Below are positions 36,711-46,717 of a DNA stretch of 64,000 bases, piece by piece. The notes below the pieces were generated by a model. The model was not told the DNA's origin. It did no database searches and worked only from the letters and a program-made list of their open reading frames with translations. The stretch comes from an uncultured Lentibacter sp. (GTDB lineage: Bacteria; Pseudomonadota; Alphaproteobacteria; Rhodobacterales; Rhodobacteraceae), in contig CANMGT010000003.1 in NCBI GenBank assembly GCA_947497495.1, positions 186,001 to 250,000 on the forward strand. Reading direction: 5' to 3'. Position numbers and translations under genes: made by a program. How positions within the stretch are numbered: position 1 is the stretch's first letter; every line of letters begins with the position of its first letter.

Positions 36711-37112
36711 TCAATCGTCGCTCAGACGCTCGGCTTTTTTGCGCACTAGCACCGTGCGCAAGTCGTGCATGGCGAGCAAAAGCGCGTCTGTCACGGCCTC
36801 TAACTGCTCGTCGGTTGCTTTGCTTTGCGCCCATTGTGTCGTGGTGTTGAGGTAGTCAACAGCGCGGTGGATGTCGTCAATGTCGCGGTAGGCGAGCAGC
36901 TCAAGCCGCTCCGCCATCCATGTCTTGATCGCCTCGACGTCCTCATCGCTCAGCTCACGTTGCCCCTGCGGTTTGATCTCACCATTGCGAATGTTCACAA
37001 CCGCGATCTGGTCCATCTCGATGCGTCGCTGGCGGTTTTCCGTGTCTACACGGAATACGAAAGCGCCATTGTCACGCACGCGAAAATAGTAGTTTGGTAA
37101 CTCTGCAACCAT
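36711..37112 (-). CDS. Hypothetical soluble protein
   Basis: A 133-residue protein without signal or membrane segment. The N-terminal half looks like a small beta domain (NYYFRVRDNGAFVFRVDTENRQRRIEMDQIAVVNI) and the C-terminal half is helical (LSDEDVEAIKTWMAERLELL, TDALLLAMHDLRTVLVRKK). Lys/Arg/Asp-rich end. It lies 15 bases after aspartate aminotransferase on the same strand, so cotranscription is likely. Family not recognised. Confidence 0.65.
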   Translation of the reverse strand: MVAELPNYYFRVRDNGAFVFRVDTENRQRRIEMDQIAVVNIRNGEIKPQGQRELSDEDVEAIKTWMAERLELLAYRDIDDIHRAVDYLNTTTQWAQSKATDEQLEAVTDALLLAMHDLRTVLVRKKAERLSDD

Positions 37113-37127
37113 GAAAACGCCCCTTGT

Positions 37128-38803
<1,676 letters not shown>

Positions 38804-38804
<1 letters not shown>

Positions 38805-39067
38805 TGAGCACAGAAACAGCAGAGCACCGTCTGAAGCGCCTCAGGATGCGCTCGATGCGCCGGGGAATCAAAGAGATGGATCTGATCTTCATGCGCTTCG
38901 CTGATGCGCGCCTTGACGCGATGAGTGCGCAGGAACTTGACGCATACGAGGCGCTTTTGGACGAAAACGACCAAGACCTCTACCAATGGGTGAGCGGGCA
39001 AATCGAGGCGCCAGACCCCCATAAAACACTGGTCTCAGAGATTTCTAACCTCGTTTATTCAGATTAG
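38804..39067 (+). CDS. sdhE: Succinate dehydrogenase FAD assembly factor SdhE
   Basis: An 87-residue cytoplasmic factor helping attach FAD to the SdhA flavoprotein. It has the family RGxxE motif (Arg20-Gly21..Glu24 in MRRGIKEMD), the EMDLIFMRFAD helix, LDAYEALLDENDQDLYQWV, and the usual length. Coupled to the XRE regulator; the sdh operon itself is not in this window. Confidence 0.95.
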
Positions 39068-39160
39068 ATGCCTCGCATTTTAGCGAACTCGCTGTCAGTT
39101 TAACTCATTTTTTGGCTTTTTGCTGCAGTTTCCGTTTGAGCAGTTTCGACGGAGACAAGA

Positions 39161-39673
39161 ATGAGCTTACATATGAACATGACAAATGGGCCTTCGGGCT
39201 CAGGCCCTGAGGCGGGTTTTATGGCTGGCTATTTAGATGCGCTGGCTTTGGTGGAGCGGCTACACCGCCTCCTCCTTGACGTGATAAAAGACGAGTTCGA
39301 GCGTGTTGGCGTGCTTGAGATCAACGCAGTTCAGGCGCTGCTGCTTTTCAACATTGGCGACAATGAAGTCACCGCCGGCGAGTTGAAGTCGCGCGGTTAC
39401 TATCAGGGCAGCAACGTGAGCTACAACCTCAAGAAGCTGGTGGAAATGGGCTATATGCACCACCAGCGTTGCGAGATTGACCGCCGCTCGGTGCGGGTGC
39501 GCCTCACAGAGAGCGGGCGGGCGATCCATAAGGTGATGTCCGAGCTGTTCTTGCGCCATGCAGATGGGCTGGTGTCAAAAGCGGTGCTTTCCAACGAAGG
39601 GTTGGAAGACATCACCAGCGCTTTGAAGCGGGTTGAACGCTATTGGACAGACCAAATTCGCTATATTTATTAA
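39161..39673 (+). CDS. LdtR-like MarR-family regulator
   Basis: A 170-residue winged-helix protein of the alphaproteobacterial LdtR group, which in studied relatives affects L,D-transpeptidase and stress genes. Characteristic block: LLLFNIGDNEVTAGELKSRGYYQGSNVSYNLKKLVEMGYMHHQR, followed by DRRSVRVRLTESG (wing). The N-terminal Met/Gly/Ser-rich 20 residues are likely disordered. The last 62 bases overlap the convergent DUF1194 gene. The regulon in this organism is inferred only. Confidence 0.88.
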   Translation: MSLHMNMTNGPSGSGPEAGFMAGYLDALALVERLHRLLLDVIKDEFERVGVLEINAVQALLLFNIGDNEVTAGELKSRGYYQGSNVSYNLKKLVEMGYMHHQRCEIDRRSVRVRLTESGRAIHKVMSELFLRHADGLVSKAVLSNEGLEDITSALKRVERYWTDQIRYIY

Positions 39674-40430
39674 GGATTTTAACCAGTCTGCTCTTTAATG
39701 GTGCGGTTGGCGCAGGTGCTTTTGACAGAAAGCCCTGTGCCAATTCGCGTTTCAGCTTGCGCGCCATGGCCTCTTCATAAGCGTCAAACCCGAGCGCGAC
39801 TTCGACAAAGGCGTCGGCTCCGGTGATCACATAGGCGCGAAAATAGGCCGTTAGCTCGCTGATCCCTACAGGCCGCGCTTCGCTGGCGTTTGGCCTGTCA
39901 TCTCCGATCACCAAGGCGTTGACGGTAACACCCGCTTGCGCTGCACGTGCTTTTGCCAAAGACGGGTGCGGGCCGGAGTTGCTTTTACCATCTCCAGAAA
40001 TGTCGAGGGTGTGTTGCCAGCATCCGGGGTGTTGCGCCAGATAGGATCGGCCCACATCAACCGCGCGGCCAAGCGCCGTTGCGGGCGGTGCGGCTTGCCT
40101 TTGAGCCGTGCTGAGGCGGGCGGCAAACTGCTCAAGCGCCGCTTGGTTGGGGATCGGACTCCACGGCGCCAGCACCCTCTGGAATTCCGGGCCAGACCAC
40201 TCATAGACTAGCAAAGACACGGGGGCTTCGGGCTGCGCAAGCAAGGCATGGCCCACATCCGCGCGCCTTAACGCAGCGATCAGACCGCCAACTTGCAAGG
40301 CATATTCGCGGCTGTCCACAGAGCCTGAGACATCAAGTCCGAGCGCGAGCGCGAGGCGGCAGGGGGCGTCAGCACGTGCGGGCTGCGCGAGCAAACACGC
40401 TGCGAGTGCGAGCAGATGAACGCCTTTCAT
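39612..40430 (-). CDS. DUF1194 von-Willebrand-A-like exported protein (downstream paralogue)
   Basis: A 272-residue exported protein: signal peptide ending AQPARA, then a VWA-like fold with metal-site motif LDVSGSVDSREYALQ and DISGDGKSNSGPHPS. ATG 40430 is chosen (MKGVHLLALAACLLA is a normal signal start); Met 40442 is in frame but less likely. The C-terminal 40 residues (after KRELAQGFLSK) run past the domain and overlap the end of the LdtR-like gene on the other strand, suggesting a lost stop. Function of the family is not known; it is a paralogue of the next gene. Confidence 0.8.
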   Translation of the reverse strand: MKGVHLLALAACLLAQPARADAPCRLALALGLDVSGSVDSREYALQVGGLIAALRRADVGHALLAQPEAPVSLLVYEWSGPEFQRVLAPWSPIPNQAALEQFAARLSTAQRQAAPPATALGRAVDVGRSYLAQHPGCWQHTLDISGDGKSNSGPHPSLAKARAAQAGVTVNALVIGDDRPNASEARPVGISELTAYFRAYVITGADAFVEVALGFDAYEEAMARKLKRELAQGFLSKAPAPTAPLKSRLVKILNKYSEFGLSNSVQPASKRW

Positions 40431-41160
40431 CTTCCTGCCCATTGCGCATCAACCGCGCGGGCGTGCGGGGGGGGGGTAACGTGCCAACGAACCCCGGTGC
40501 AACTTCACGCTCAAGCTTGCGGCGCATCGCGCGTTCGAAGTCTTCAAACCCTTGAGCAACCTCAAGAAAAGCGCCAGGCCCATGCAGCACTTCATCGCGA
40601 TAGTAGGGGATCAGCTCGGTTTCGGCTTCATAGTCGGCGCCATTGATCGCGAGGCCGTTGACCGTGATGCCGCCAAAAGCAAAGGCTTTATAGGCCCGTT
40701 TCGGCCCGAAGCCCTCGTTGTTTTTGCCATCGCCTGAAATGTCGAGCGTATAGGCCGCGCAGCGTGGGGCTTGGCGCATCATCGTGACGGCATGCCCAAG
40801 GGCATAGCCCATGGCCGTCGGAAACTCATTGTGGCTGCGTGTGTGTGCGACGATTGTCTCGGCGGCGGCCAGCAAATGCGCGCGGCTTTTTACCAATATC
40901 CAGTCCTGCACCGTGACTTGGTTGTAGCGCCCCGACCACTCGTAAACCGCCAGTGCCACAGGCTCAGGCGAGGCCATGAAGGCGCGCACGACGTCGGGCG
41001 ACACCAGCGCTGCGGCCAAGCCCTTGGTTTGAAGGGAATATTCGAGCATATCGACGGAAGACGACACATCAACCGCAAGCAAAAGCGCCAGCCGACAGCT
41101 TTCTGCACGCGCCACAAGCGGTGCGAGGCAAAGCAAAAAGGCCAGCGCGAAGTGGCGCAT
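40369..41160 (-). CDS. DUF1194 von-Willebrand-A-like exported protein (upstream paralogue), frame disturbed near C-terminus
   Basis: A 263-residue exported VWA-like protein: signal peptide ending LVARA, metal-site motif VDVSSSVDMLEYSLQ and DISGDGKNNEGFGP. Reading is normal to EVAPGFVGTLPP, then crosses ten Gs (40467-40476; Cs on the coding strand) and runs 62 bases into the next gene, ending NGQEDERR..ARTC. With 11 Cs it would end at a TGA overlapping the next ATG; with 9 it would stop within 20 bases. The start overlaps the VOC gene stop (TAATG). Confidence 0.82.
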   Translation of the reverse strand: MRHFALAFLLCLAPLVARAESCRLALLLAVDVSSSVDMLEYSLQTKGLAAALVSPDVVRAFMASPEPVALAVYEWSGRYNQVTVQDWILVKSRAHLLAAAETIVAHTRSHNEFPTAMGYALGHAVTMMRQAPRCAAYTLDISGDGKNNEGFGPKRAYKAFAFGGITVNGLAINGADYEAETELIPYYRDEVLHGPGAFLEVAQGFEDFERAMRRKLEREVAPGFVGTLPPPRTPARLMRNGQEDERRSSARTRSVFARAARTC

Positions 41161-41588
41161 TACCAGCTTCCGGTGCTTTCCATGCTGGCCCAAGGCTCGG
41201 CGGGCGCGAGGGGCTCGCCTTGTTGGAGCAGCTCGACGGAGATGTTGTCGGGCGAGCGGATGAAGGCCATGCGCCCGTCGCGCGGCGGGCGGTTGATGGT
41301 CACGCCATTGTCTTGCAGATGCGCACAGATTTCGTAAATGTTGCCGACTTCATAGGCGAGGTGGCCAAAGTGGCGACTGTCAGAGGGCAGGCCTTCGTCG
41401 CCATCCCAGTTGTATGTCAGCTCGACGGGGCATTCCGGCTGCTCTGGCGGGGCCATGAAAATAAGCGAAAACCGGCCTTCCTCACTGTCGTAGTGGCGCG
41501 TTTTCACCATTCCGAGAAGCTCGAAAAAGGCGATCGTTTTGTTGAGGTCTTTGACCCGAACCATCGTGTGCAGATACTTCATGTGCAT
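41160..41588 (-). CDS. VOC-family protein, lactoylglutathione-lyase-like
   Basis: A 142-residue glyoxalase-I-like protein. It has the GloA pattern: MKYLHTMVRVKDLNKTIAFFELLG, LELTYNWD-like VELTYNWDGDE, GHLAYEVGNIYEICAHL, and NISVELLQQG. Metal ligand candidates His7, Glu and His of the FGHLAYE segment and the Glu of SVELL are present. The likely reaction is isomerisation of the methylglyoxal-glutathione adduct. AGGGAG precedes the first ATG (41588); a second Met follows two codons later. Confidence 0.85.
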   Translation of the reverse strand: MHMKYLHTMVRVKDLNKTIAFFELLGMVKTRHYDSEEGRFSLIFMAPPEQPECPVELTYNWDGDEGLPSDSRHFGHLAYEVGNIYEICAHLQDNGVTINRPPRDGRMAFIRSPDNISVELLQQGEPLAPAEPWASMESTGSW

Positions 41589-41642
41589 GGTGCTCTCCCT
41601 GTTGTTGTCCAGAGAGTAGCGGATTTTTGGCCCGCGCCAAGG

Positions 41643-43043
41643 CTAGAAGTTGGACGAAAACCCGATAGAGAGCGAGGCTCCATCGGTTTCAAAACGGCTG
41701 ATGTTGGAGGTTGTCTTGTAGTATTCAAGCGAGGCAGTCGGGATAAACCCCGAGACTTCGTAGTCTACAAAGCGCATATCGAGCTTGCTGAAAACGTTCT
41801 TGTCCTGTCGCCCGCCCGGCACGGGAATGAAGCCGATGCGGTAGATGTCGTAGTCAGTGTTCCGCGCCCCGAGTGTCGCACTGAGTTTGGCAGGGCCGAT
41901 TTTCTGCGCAAAATCGTAAGACAGATAGCCCGTCACCGAGGTGTTTGTGGAGTTGCCGCGCTCGCTGTCAACATGGCCAAGCACAAGGCCCGTTGAAAAC
42001 TGCGCACCGGAGGCGAGCTTTTGCACATAGTCTGTGCGCAGTTCGTATTCATCGGCCTCGTTGCGCGCGGCGTTTTTGTAAAGCGTTTTCCGGTAGGAGG
42101 CGCCAAGGCTTAACCTGCTGCTTTCATTCAGGGAAAAGCTGCGGCGTGCGGAGAGTTTGGCGTAGTCGCCATAGGGGTCACGCCCCGAGATATTGCGCCC
42201 CAGATTGAAGCCAAGCTGGCTTGTGCCTGCTGTTTTGCCGCTTCCGGATTTGCCAAAGCGCACCACGCCGATGTCATAGGTCGCGCTGGACAGATCACTC
42301 GAGGAGAGGGTCGGGGCCATCGCCTTGGCGGCACTGGAGAGGGCGACTTCGCGCACATAGGCGCGGCCCGTGAGTTGCCATAGCGCCGTGCTGCTTTGCT
42401 TGAGGCGGTAGCTTGCCTGCACATCGGCTTTCGCCACAACGCCAGAGAGCGCCCGCGAGGCCCCGTCAAGTGAGCCGACAACAGGCAGACCGTCGATGAT
42501 GAGATAGGCTTCATCGGTTCCGGAGTTGACGTTGTCAGAAGGTGTTGCTGAGAAACTGGCGCGCCAGTTTACCCGCTTGAGGCCTTGCACCCGCCGGAAA
42601 TCACGGATGGTTTGCGCCCGCAACTGGGGGCTGGGGGCCGTGTCAACGGAGCGGCGCAGCCAGTATTGCGCGAGGGTGTACTTCTTTTCCTGCAGGGAAA
42701 GCTTGGCCGCGACTTGAGCCGCGACAAACCTGTCAGTGCCGTCTTTGGCGTTGCTGAAGGCCTTGCGCGCGGCGCGACGGGCTTCGCGCCCGTTGCCAAG
42801 CCCCGCCTGAGCCGCGGCAACGATGTAATGCGCCGCGCCATTGTTCGGGTTGGCTTGCAAAAGCGCCATACCAAGCTGAAGCGCCAGCGGATAGTTCCCC
42901 GAAGCCAAGGCTTCGCGCGCCGCCATTTGGGCCTGAGGCAAGCTGAATGTCACCGAATTTGACGCATCCGCCTGAGCCGCCCCAGCCAGTGAGGCCAGAG
43001 CGAGCGCCGCAGTTGTCAGAGCTGCAAAAGCTGGTTTGCGCAT
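41643..43043 (-). CDS. Slam-like outer-membrane protein (surface lipoprotein assembly modifier)
   Basis: A 466-residue exported protein. Signal peptide ends AGAAQA; residues 30-160 are TPR-like (MAAREALASGNYPLALQLGMALLQANPNNGAAHYIVAAA), and residues 170-466 are an outer-membrane barrel of alternating strands ending in SIGFSSNF with terminal Phe. This is the Slam/DUF560 layout, whose members move lipoproteins to the cell surface. ATG 43043 begins the signal; it starts four bases after the upstream lipoprotein gene stop, so the two form a pair. Assignment is by architecture and motif resemblance. Confidence 0.78.
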   Translation of the reverse strand: MRKPAFAALTTAALALASLAGAAQADASNSVTFSLPQAQMAAREALASGNYPLALQLGMALLQANPNNGAAHYIVAAAQAGLGNGREARRAARKAFSNAKDGTDRFVAAQVAAKLSLQEKKYTLAQYWLRRSVDTAPSPQLRAQTIRDFRRVQGLKRVNWRASFSATPSDNVNSGTDEAYLIIDGLPVVGSLDGASRALSGVVAKADVQASYRLKQSSTALWQLTGRAYVREVALSSAAKAMAPTLSSSDLSSATYDIGVVRFGKSGSGKTAGTSQLGFNLGRNISGRDPYGDYAKLSARRSFSLNESSRLSLGASYRKTLYKNAARNEADEYELRTDYVQKLASGAQFSTGLVLGHVDSERGNSTNTSVTGYLSYDFAQKIGPAKLSATLGARNTDYDIYRIGFIPVPGGRQDKNVFSKLDMRFVDYEVSGFIPTASLEYYKTTSNISRFETDGASLSIGFSSNF

Positions 43044-43047
43044 GGCC

Positions 43048-44028
43048 TTATGGACAAAGTGTGCTGGTTTGGGCTCCGGTGCCGCATGCGTCGAGCACGA
43101 AAGTGCCAATTTCCAACTCGGAATCCAGAATCAGGTCGTTGCCTTGTGAGTCCACAAGCGGGTTGCCCGCTGCGTCTGTCATCTGGTGCTCGCTGTTATC
43201 AAACTCGGTGAGGCTTACAACACCGCCCATCGCCTCGGCATCGGGGCCGCCGAAGATTCCGCCGTAGTCGCCGATATCTGTGTCCAGATCGCCGTCATAT
43301 TCGACAACGCTGCCGAAGAACGTGCCATCATCGGCGATCTCGCCGGTTGTCAGCGCGATATCGGCGAGGTTCGCGCCATTTTCGTTGATCACTCGTTCGG
43401 TGATCGCGCCTTCAACACTGTTTTGGTTGAAGTCGACGTTGATCAGAATGTGGCCTGATGTTGTGAGGGCTTGTCCGGGCAAATATGCGTCATTCGTTCC
43501 TGTCCCCACTGGGAGAAGGTCTCCTCCAGCGGTGGCCTGAATGTTGGTGATGCCAGCGTAGGTGCCAACATAGCGGACATGGCCTGTTGTCGGTTGTGTA
43601 TAGGTGCCGTTCCGTTCGTAGAAGCCGCCGTTGTGGATACGGTTGAACTGGCCACCGGTAGAAACGACGCCAGCCGTGACAGAGCCGCTATTGCCCGACT
43701 GGCGAACATAGGCAATCGAGTGGCGAAACAGACCATCGTCTTGAACGGTGTAGGCGTCATAACCGCGCGTATCGAAGGCAGTGTTGCGCGTATATACCGC
43801 AGTAATCGGAGAGCTATCCTGGGTGATGCCAGTCACGGTGATCGTGTTGTCACCGGGGTTATACGAGAACGACTTAAGGTCGCCGGCGAGTGACTCGGGG
43901 ATGGTGCCGTCAGTAGTGCCGCCTGTGCCGGGGTCTGTGGCGCCTGAGTCGTCGTCAAACGGGTTGGTGCCGCTTCCACAGGCTGTGAGAAAACCCAACA
44001 GTGCCAATACTGATATCTTGCGTTTCAT
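43048..44028 (-). CDS. Probable Slam-dependent surface lipoprotein, TbpB-like barrel
   Basis: A 326-residue lipoprotein: signal MKRKISVLALLGFLTAC (Cys17), then an Asp/Gly/Thr-rich linker (GSGTNPFDDDSG..) typical of surface-exposed lipoproteins. The C-terminal region has GGIFGGPDAEAMGGVVSL, matching the FYGPxAxExGG motif of transferrin-binding-protein-B-type 8-strand barrels. Many repeated beta strands, two late cysteines (ACGTGAQTSTLC). Ligand unknown. It directly precedes the Slam-like gene and is probably its client. Confidence 0.78.
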   Translation of the reverse strand: MKRKISVLALLGFLTACGSGTNPFDDDSGATDPGTGGTTDGTIPESLAGDLKSFSYNPGDNTITVTGITQDSSPITAVYTRNTAFDTRGYDAYTVQDDGLFRHSIAYVRQSGNSGSVTAGVVSTGGQFNRIHNGGFYERNGTYTQPTTGHVRYVGTYAGITNIQATAGGDLLPVGTGTNDAYLPGQALTTSGHILINVDFNQNSVEGAITERVINENGANLADIALTTGEIADDGTFFGSVVEYDGDLDTDIGDYGGIFGGPDAEAMGGVVSLTEFDNSEHQMTDAAGNPLVDSQGNDLILDSELEIGTFVLDACGTGAQTSTLCP

Positions 44029-44232
44029 GATTTACTGCCCTCAAAGACCAATTTTTTATTAAAAATCGCGCGCCTGATACCTGTTGTCAACTTTGCGGCA
44101 AGAACATTGGTAGATGAATTGTGATGCGTTGCAAAATAACGCGCGCTCTTGTGCTTCATTACTGGGCATTCACTAGATATAGTCGCCAGCGACTCATCTG
44201 CGACTCAGACGTTTATTACAAGGATTGCCAAA

Positions 44233-45141
44233 ATGCCTCTTAACTCTGACCAAAAGGCCGAAATCGAGGCGCAGCGCGCGACGCCCCAGAGCACTTTGCG
44301 TGCCGTGAGCGAAGGCATGGAGGCGCATCTTTACACCGCATATCCTGTACTTGATCACGGGTTTGTCCGCGTGATCGACTATATGGGCGACGATGCCGCG
44401 ATCTGCCAAGCCGCGCGGGTGAGCTACGGCAAAGGCACCAAATCTGTCCAGAACGACGAGGGGCTGATCCGCTATCTGATGCGCCACTGGCACTCGACGC
44501 CGTTTGAAATGTGCGAAGTGAAGCTGCACGTCAAACTGCCCGTGTTTGTGGCGCGCCAGTGGATCAGACACCGGACGGCGAATGTGAACGAGTATTCGGC
44601 GCGCTATTCCATCCTTGATCGCGAGTTCTACATTCCCGCGCCGGAAGACTTGGCGGCGCAGTCGGTTATCAACAATCAGGGCCGCGGCGAGGCCTTGTCT
44701 GGCGAAGAGGCCGAGCGCGTGCTGCGCTATCTGCGCGACGATGCGATGCGCGCCTATGACCACTACGAAGAGATGATCTCGGACGAAGGCCAGCAGGGGC
44801 TTGCGCGCGAGCTTGCGCGGATGAACCTGCCTGCCAACATCTATACACAGTGGTATTGGAAGGTTGACCTGCACAACCTGCTGCACTTTCTGCGTCTGCG
44901 GGCTGATGCGCATGCGCAATACGAGATCCGTGTCTATGCGGACGCGATCTGCAAGGTTGTCGCTGACTGGGTGCCAGCAGCCTACGCGGCTTTTGAAGAC
45001 TACCGCATGGGCGGCGCGACGCTGTCGTCCAAGGCGCTCGACACGGTGCGCAAGATGCTCAAAGGCGAAGAAGTGACGCAGGAGAGCTCGGGCATGAGCA
45101 AAGGCGAATGGCGCGAGTTTATGGGACTTATTGAGGAGTAA
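44233..45141 (+). CDS. thyX: FAD-dependent thymidylate synthase
   Basis: A 302-residue flavin enzyme making dTMP from dUMP, using methylene-THF and NADPH. The ThyX signature is [15 protein letters not shown] (about residues 112-126); the consensus has Ser where this has Ala/Val. [14 protein letters not shown] and [21 protein letters not shown] are also diagnostic. ATG 44233 is chosen, with AAGGA seven bases upstream, because homology starts soon after; an earlier in-frame Met lacks a ribosome site. Single gene, divergent from the lipoprotein pair. Confidence 0.96.
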   Translation: MPLNSDQKAEIEAQRATPQSTLRAVSEGMEAHLYTAYPVLDHGFVRVIDYMGDDAAICQAARVSYGKGTKSVQNDEGLIRYLMRHWHSTPFEMCEVKLHVKLPVFVARQWIRHRTANVNEYSARYSILDREFYIPAPEDLAAQSVINNQGRGEALSGEEAERVLRYLRDDAMRAYDHYEEMISDEGQQGLARELARMNLPANIYTQWYWKVDLHNLLHFLRLRADAHAQYEIRVYADAICKVVADWVPAAYAAFEDYRMGGATLSSKALDTVRKMLKGEEVTQESSGMSKGEWREFMGLIEE

Positions 45142-45243
45142 GGCTTGGTTTTGCAGGGATTTCCCTGCTTTTCAATTGACCTTTCGACGACAATCAGTAG
45201 CCTAGGGCAAAGCACGCACAACATTTTGGGTGAGGGACACATA

Positions 45244-45531
45244 ATGAAAATGAAAACACTTATCGGAGCGGCCGTTGCTGCCATGATCGCGGCGCCTGCA
45301 ATGGCAGAAATGCCGATCTATCCTTATGGCGGGGCGAACAACTGCCCGAACGGCTTGTCGCCGATCGTCATGGGCGGGGTTATCTGCTGTGGCACGCCAA
45401 ACCAGTCGCAGTCATATGCCAGCATGATGGCGCACCCTGTGAAAAAGAAGAAGCGGGTTTACCGCGCCAAGCGCGTTGTGCGCCACGTCTATAAAGACAC
45501 ATGCGTTGAAGGCGCAAAAGGCTGCTACTAA
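45244..45531 (+). CDS. Small exported cysteine-containing hypothetical protein
   Basis: A 95-residue precursor with signal peptide MKMKTLIGAAVAAMIAAPAMA. The mature part has a Cys-rich segment (NNCPNGL.., VICCGTPNQ) and a very basic run (VKKKKRVYRAKRVVRHVYK) followed by DTCVEGAKGCY. Five Cys in all, possibly disulfide-bonded. ATG 45244 follows GAGGGAC. A strong terminator lies just downstream, so it is a monocistronic unit. No family recognised. Confidence 0.75.
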   Translation: MKMKTLIGAAVAAMIAAPAMAEMPIYPYGGANNCPNGLSPIVMGGVICCGTPNQSQSYASMMAHPVKKKKRVYRAKRVVRHVYKDTCVEGAKGCY

Positions 45532-45552
45532 GCCTGACTGACAGTTAAACAA

Positions 45553-45582
45553 AGCGCGCGAGGGCAACCCCGCGCGCTTTTT
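45553..45582. terminator. Rho-independent terminator
   Basis: Stem AGCGCGCG (45553-45560) pairs perfectly with CGCGCGCT (45571-45578); inner GGG/CCC closes a CAA loop with one bulged A. A T-run follows at 45578-45582. It serves the small exported-protein gene on the plus strand. cspA converges on it, and the A-run on its left side may allow bidirectional use. Confidence 0.9.
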
Positions 45583-45597
45583 GTTTGCGCAGTCTGA

Positions 45598-45804
45598 TCA
45601 AAGCAGTTTGATCTCCGCCGCCATTTCACGCCCGTCGCGCCCTTCTTGCAGCTCGAAGCTGACTTTTTGGTTGTCGGCGAGGCCTGTGAGGCCTGATCTC
45701 TCGACAGCCGAGATATGCACAAACACATCCTTGCCGCCGCCTTCCGGCTCGATAAAGCCAAAGCCTTTTGTGGTGTTAAACCATTTCACGGTGCCACTGG
45801 GCAT
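45598..45804 (-). CDS. Cold-shock family protein
   Basis: A 68-residue single-domain nucleic-acid chaperone. It has RNP1 KGFGFI and RNP2 VFVHI, starting MPSGTVKWFN. The length is normal for alphaproteobacterial CspA paralogues. ATG 45804 is chosen because the conserved domain starts there; upstream in-frame codons read into the leader. The 177 bases before it may include a long untranslated leader, common for cold-shock genes, though I see no defined fold. Confidence 0.95.
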   Translation of the reverse strand: MPSGTVKWFNTTKGFGFIEPEGGGKDVFVHISAVERSGLTGLADNQKVSFELQEGRDGREMAAEIKLL

Positions 45805-45981
45805 GCCGCTTCTCCTTCTTTCTTTCGGTGGAGCCATCCGTGGCGGGCCCCGATGCGCCAAACGTCACTCACTTTGCATCGTGGCGTCCGGCAGCTGTCT
45901 GAACGGAGCTCAGAGAAAGAAAGTTACCTGTTGAAGATTGCACGATTTGTGTAAAAATCAAATGAAATTGGGAGGGCAGCC

Positions 45982-46302
45982 ATGTCTCAGCGGATTTACG
46001 GGCTTAAAAATTGTGACACCTGCCGCAAGGCGCTCAAAGCTTTGGCGGGGTATGAACTGGTTGATCTGCGCGCCGACGGGATCACCGACGCTCTGCTTGA
46101 GGCCGCGTTCAAACAGTTCGGTGATGCGCTGTTGAACACACGCTCCACGACATGGCGGGGCCTGTCTGACAGCGAGCGCTCCGGCGCACCACTCGCGTTG
46201 ATCCGTGCGCATCCGGCTTTGATGAAACGGCCACTTATTGACGCGGCAGGAGTGCTTTATTTGGGCTGGGGCAAAGATGTGCAGGCTGAACTGCTTGGAT
46301 AG
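45982..46302 (+). CDS. ArsC/Spx-family (YffB-like) thioredoxin-fold protein
   Basis: A 106-residue protein with an N-terminal CxxC (Cys11, Cys14 in KNCDTCRKALK), then the ArsC-family pattern TRSTTWRGLSDSER and HPALMKRPLIDAAG. This fits the YffB/arsenate-reductase-like group; arsenate activity is not implied. The ribosome site GGGAGG lies just upstream. A small membrane-protein gene follows 46 bases later. Confidence 0.9.
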   Translation: MSQRIYGLKNCDTCRKALKALAGYELVDLRADGITDALLEAAFKQFGDALLNTRSTTWRGLSDSERSGAPLALIRAHPALMKRPLIDAAGVLYLGWGKDVQAELLG

Positions 46303-46348
46303 CGTGCAGTTTACCCTTATGTGCTAAGGGAGCAGCAAGGAGATTTTC

Positions 46349-46717
46349 ATGCGAAATGCAGCGCTTATGTTGGGCATCATTGGTGGCTTGATCGCCATGG
46401 TGATCGGCTTTTTCGGCTATGGTTACACCGAAGTTATCGAGCGCCATGGCGAAATCGATGGCATTGCCAAACAGGTCGACAACGTGACGCTGATCCGCGT
46501 TGCGAGCTTTCTCGCCCCGATGCTGGCAATCGCCGGAGGGGCCATGTCAAAGATGCGCGCCTTGGTTGGCGGCGTTCTGATGCTCGCCGCTGCCGGGCTG
46601 GTTTACTACGCTTTCGGCTTTGGCGTGTTCACCATGTTCCCGATCGGAATGTGCGCTTTGGGCGGCATTCTGGCTGTTGCTGCGGGCAAACCCGACCAGC
46701 CGGCCTCACACTTTTGA
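46349..46717 (+). CDS. Small hypothetical membrane protein
   Basis: A 122-residue protein with about four hydrophobic helices: residues 5-25, 50-65, 70-88 and 93-112. The first and second helices are linked by a polar loop (EVIERHGEIDGIAKQVDNVT). No motif recognised. AAGGAG lies ten bases before the ATG. The last 12 bases overlap the convergent DoxX gene. Confidence 0.7.
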   Translation: MRNAALMLGIIGGLIAMVIGFFGYGYTEVIERHGEIDGIAKQVDNVTLIRVASFLAPMLAIAGGAMSKMRALVGGVLMLAAAGLVYYAFGFGVFTMFPIGMCALGGILAVAAGKPDQPASHF

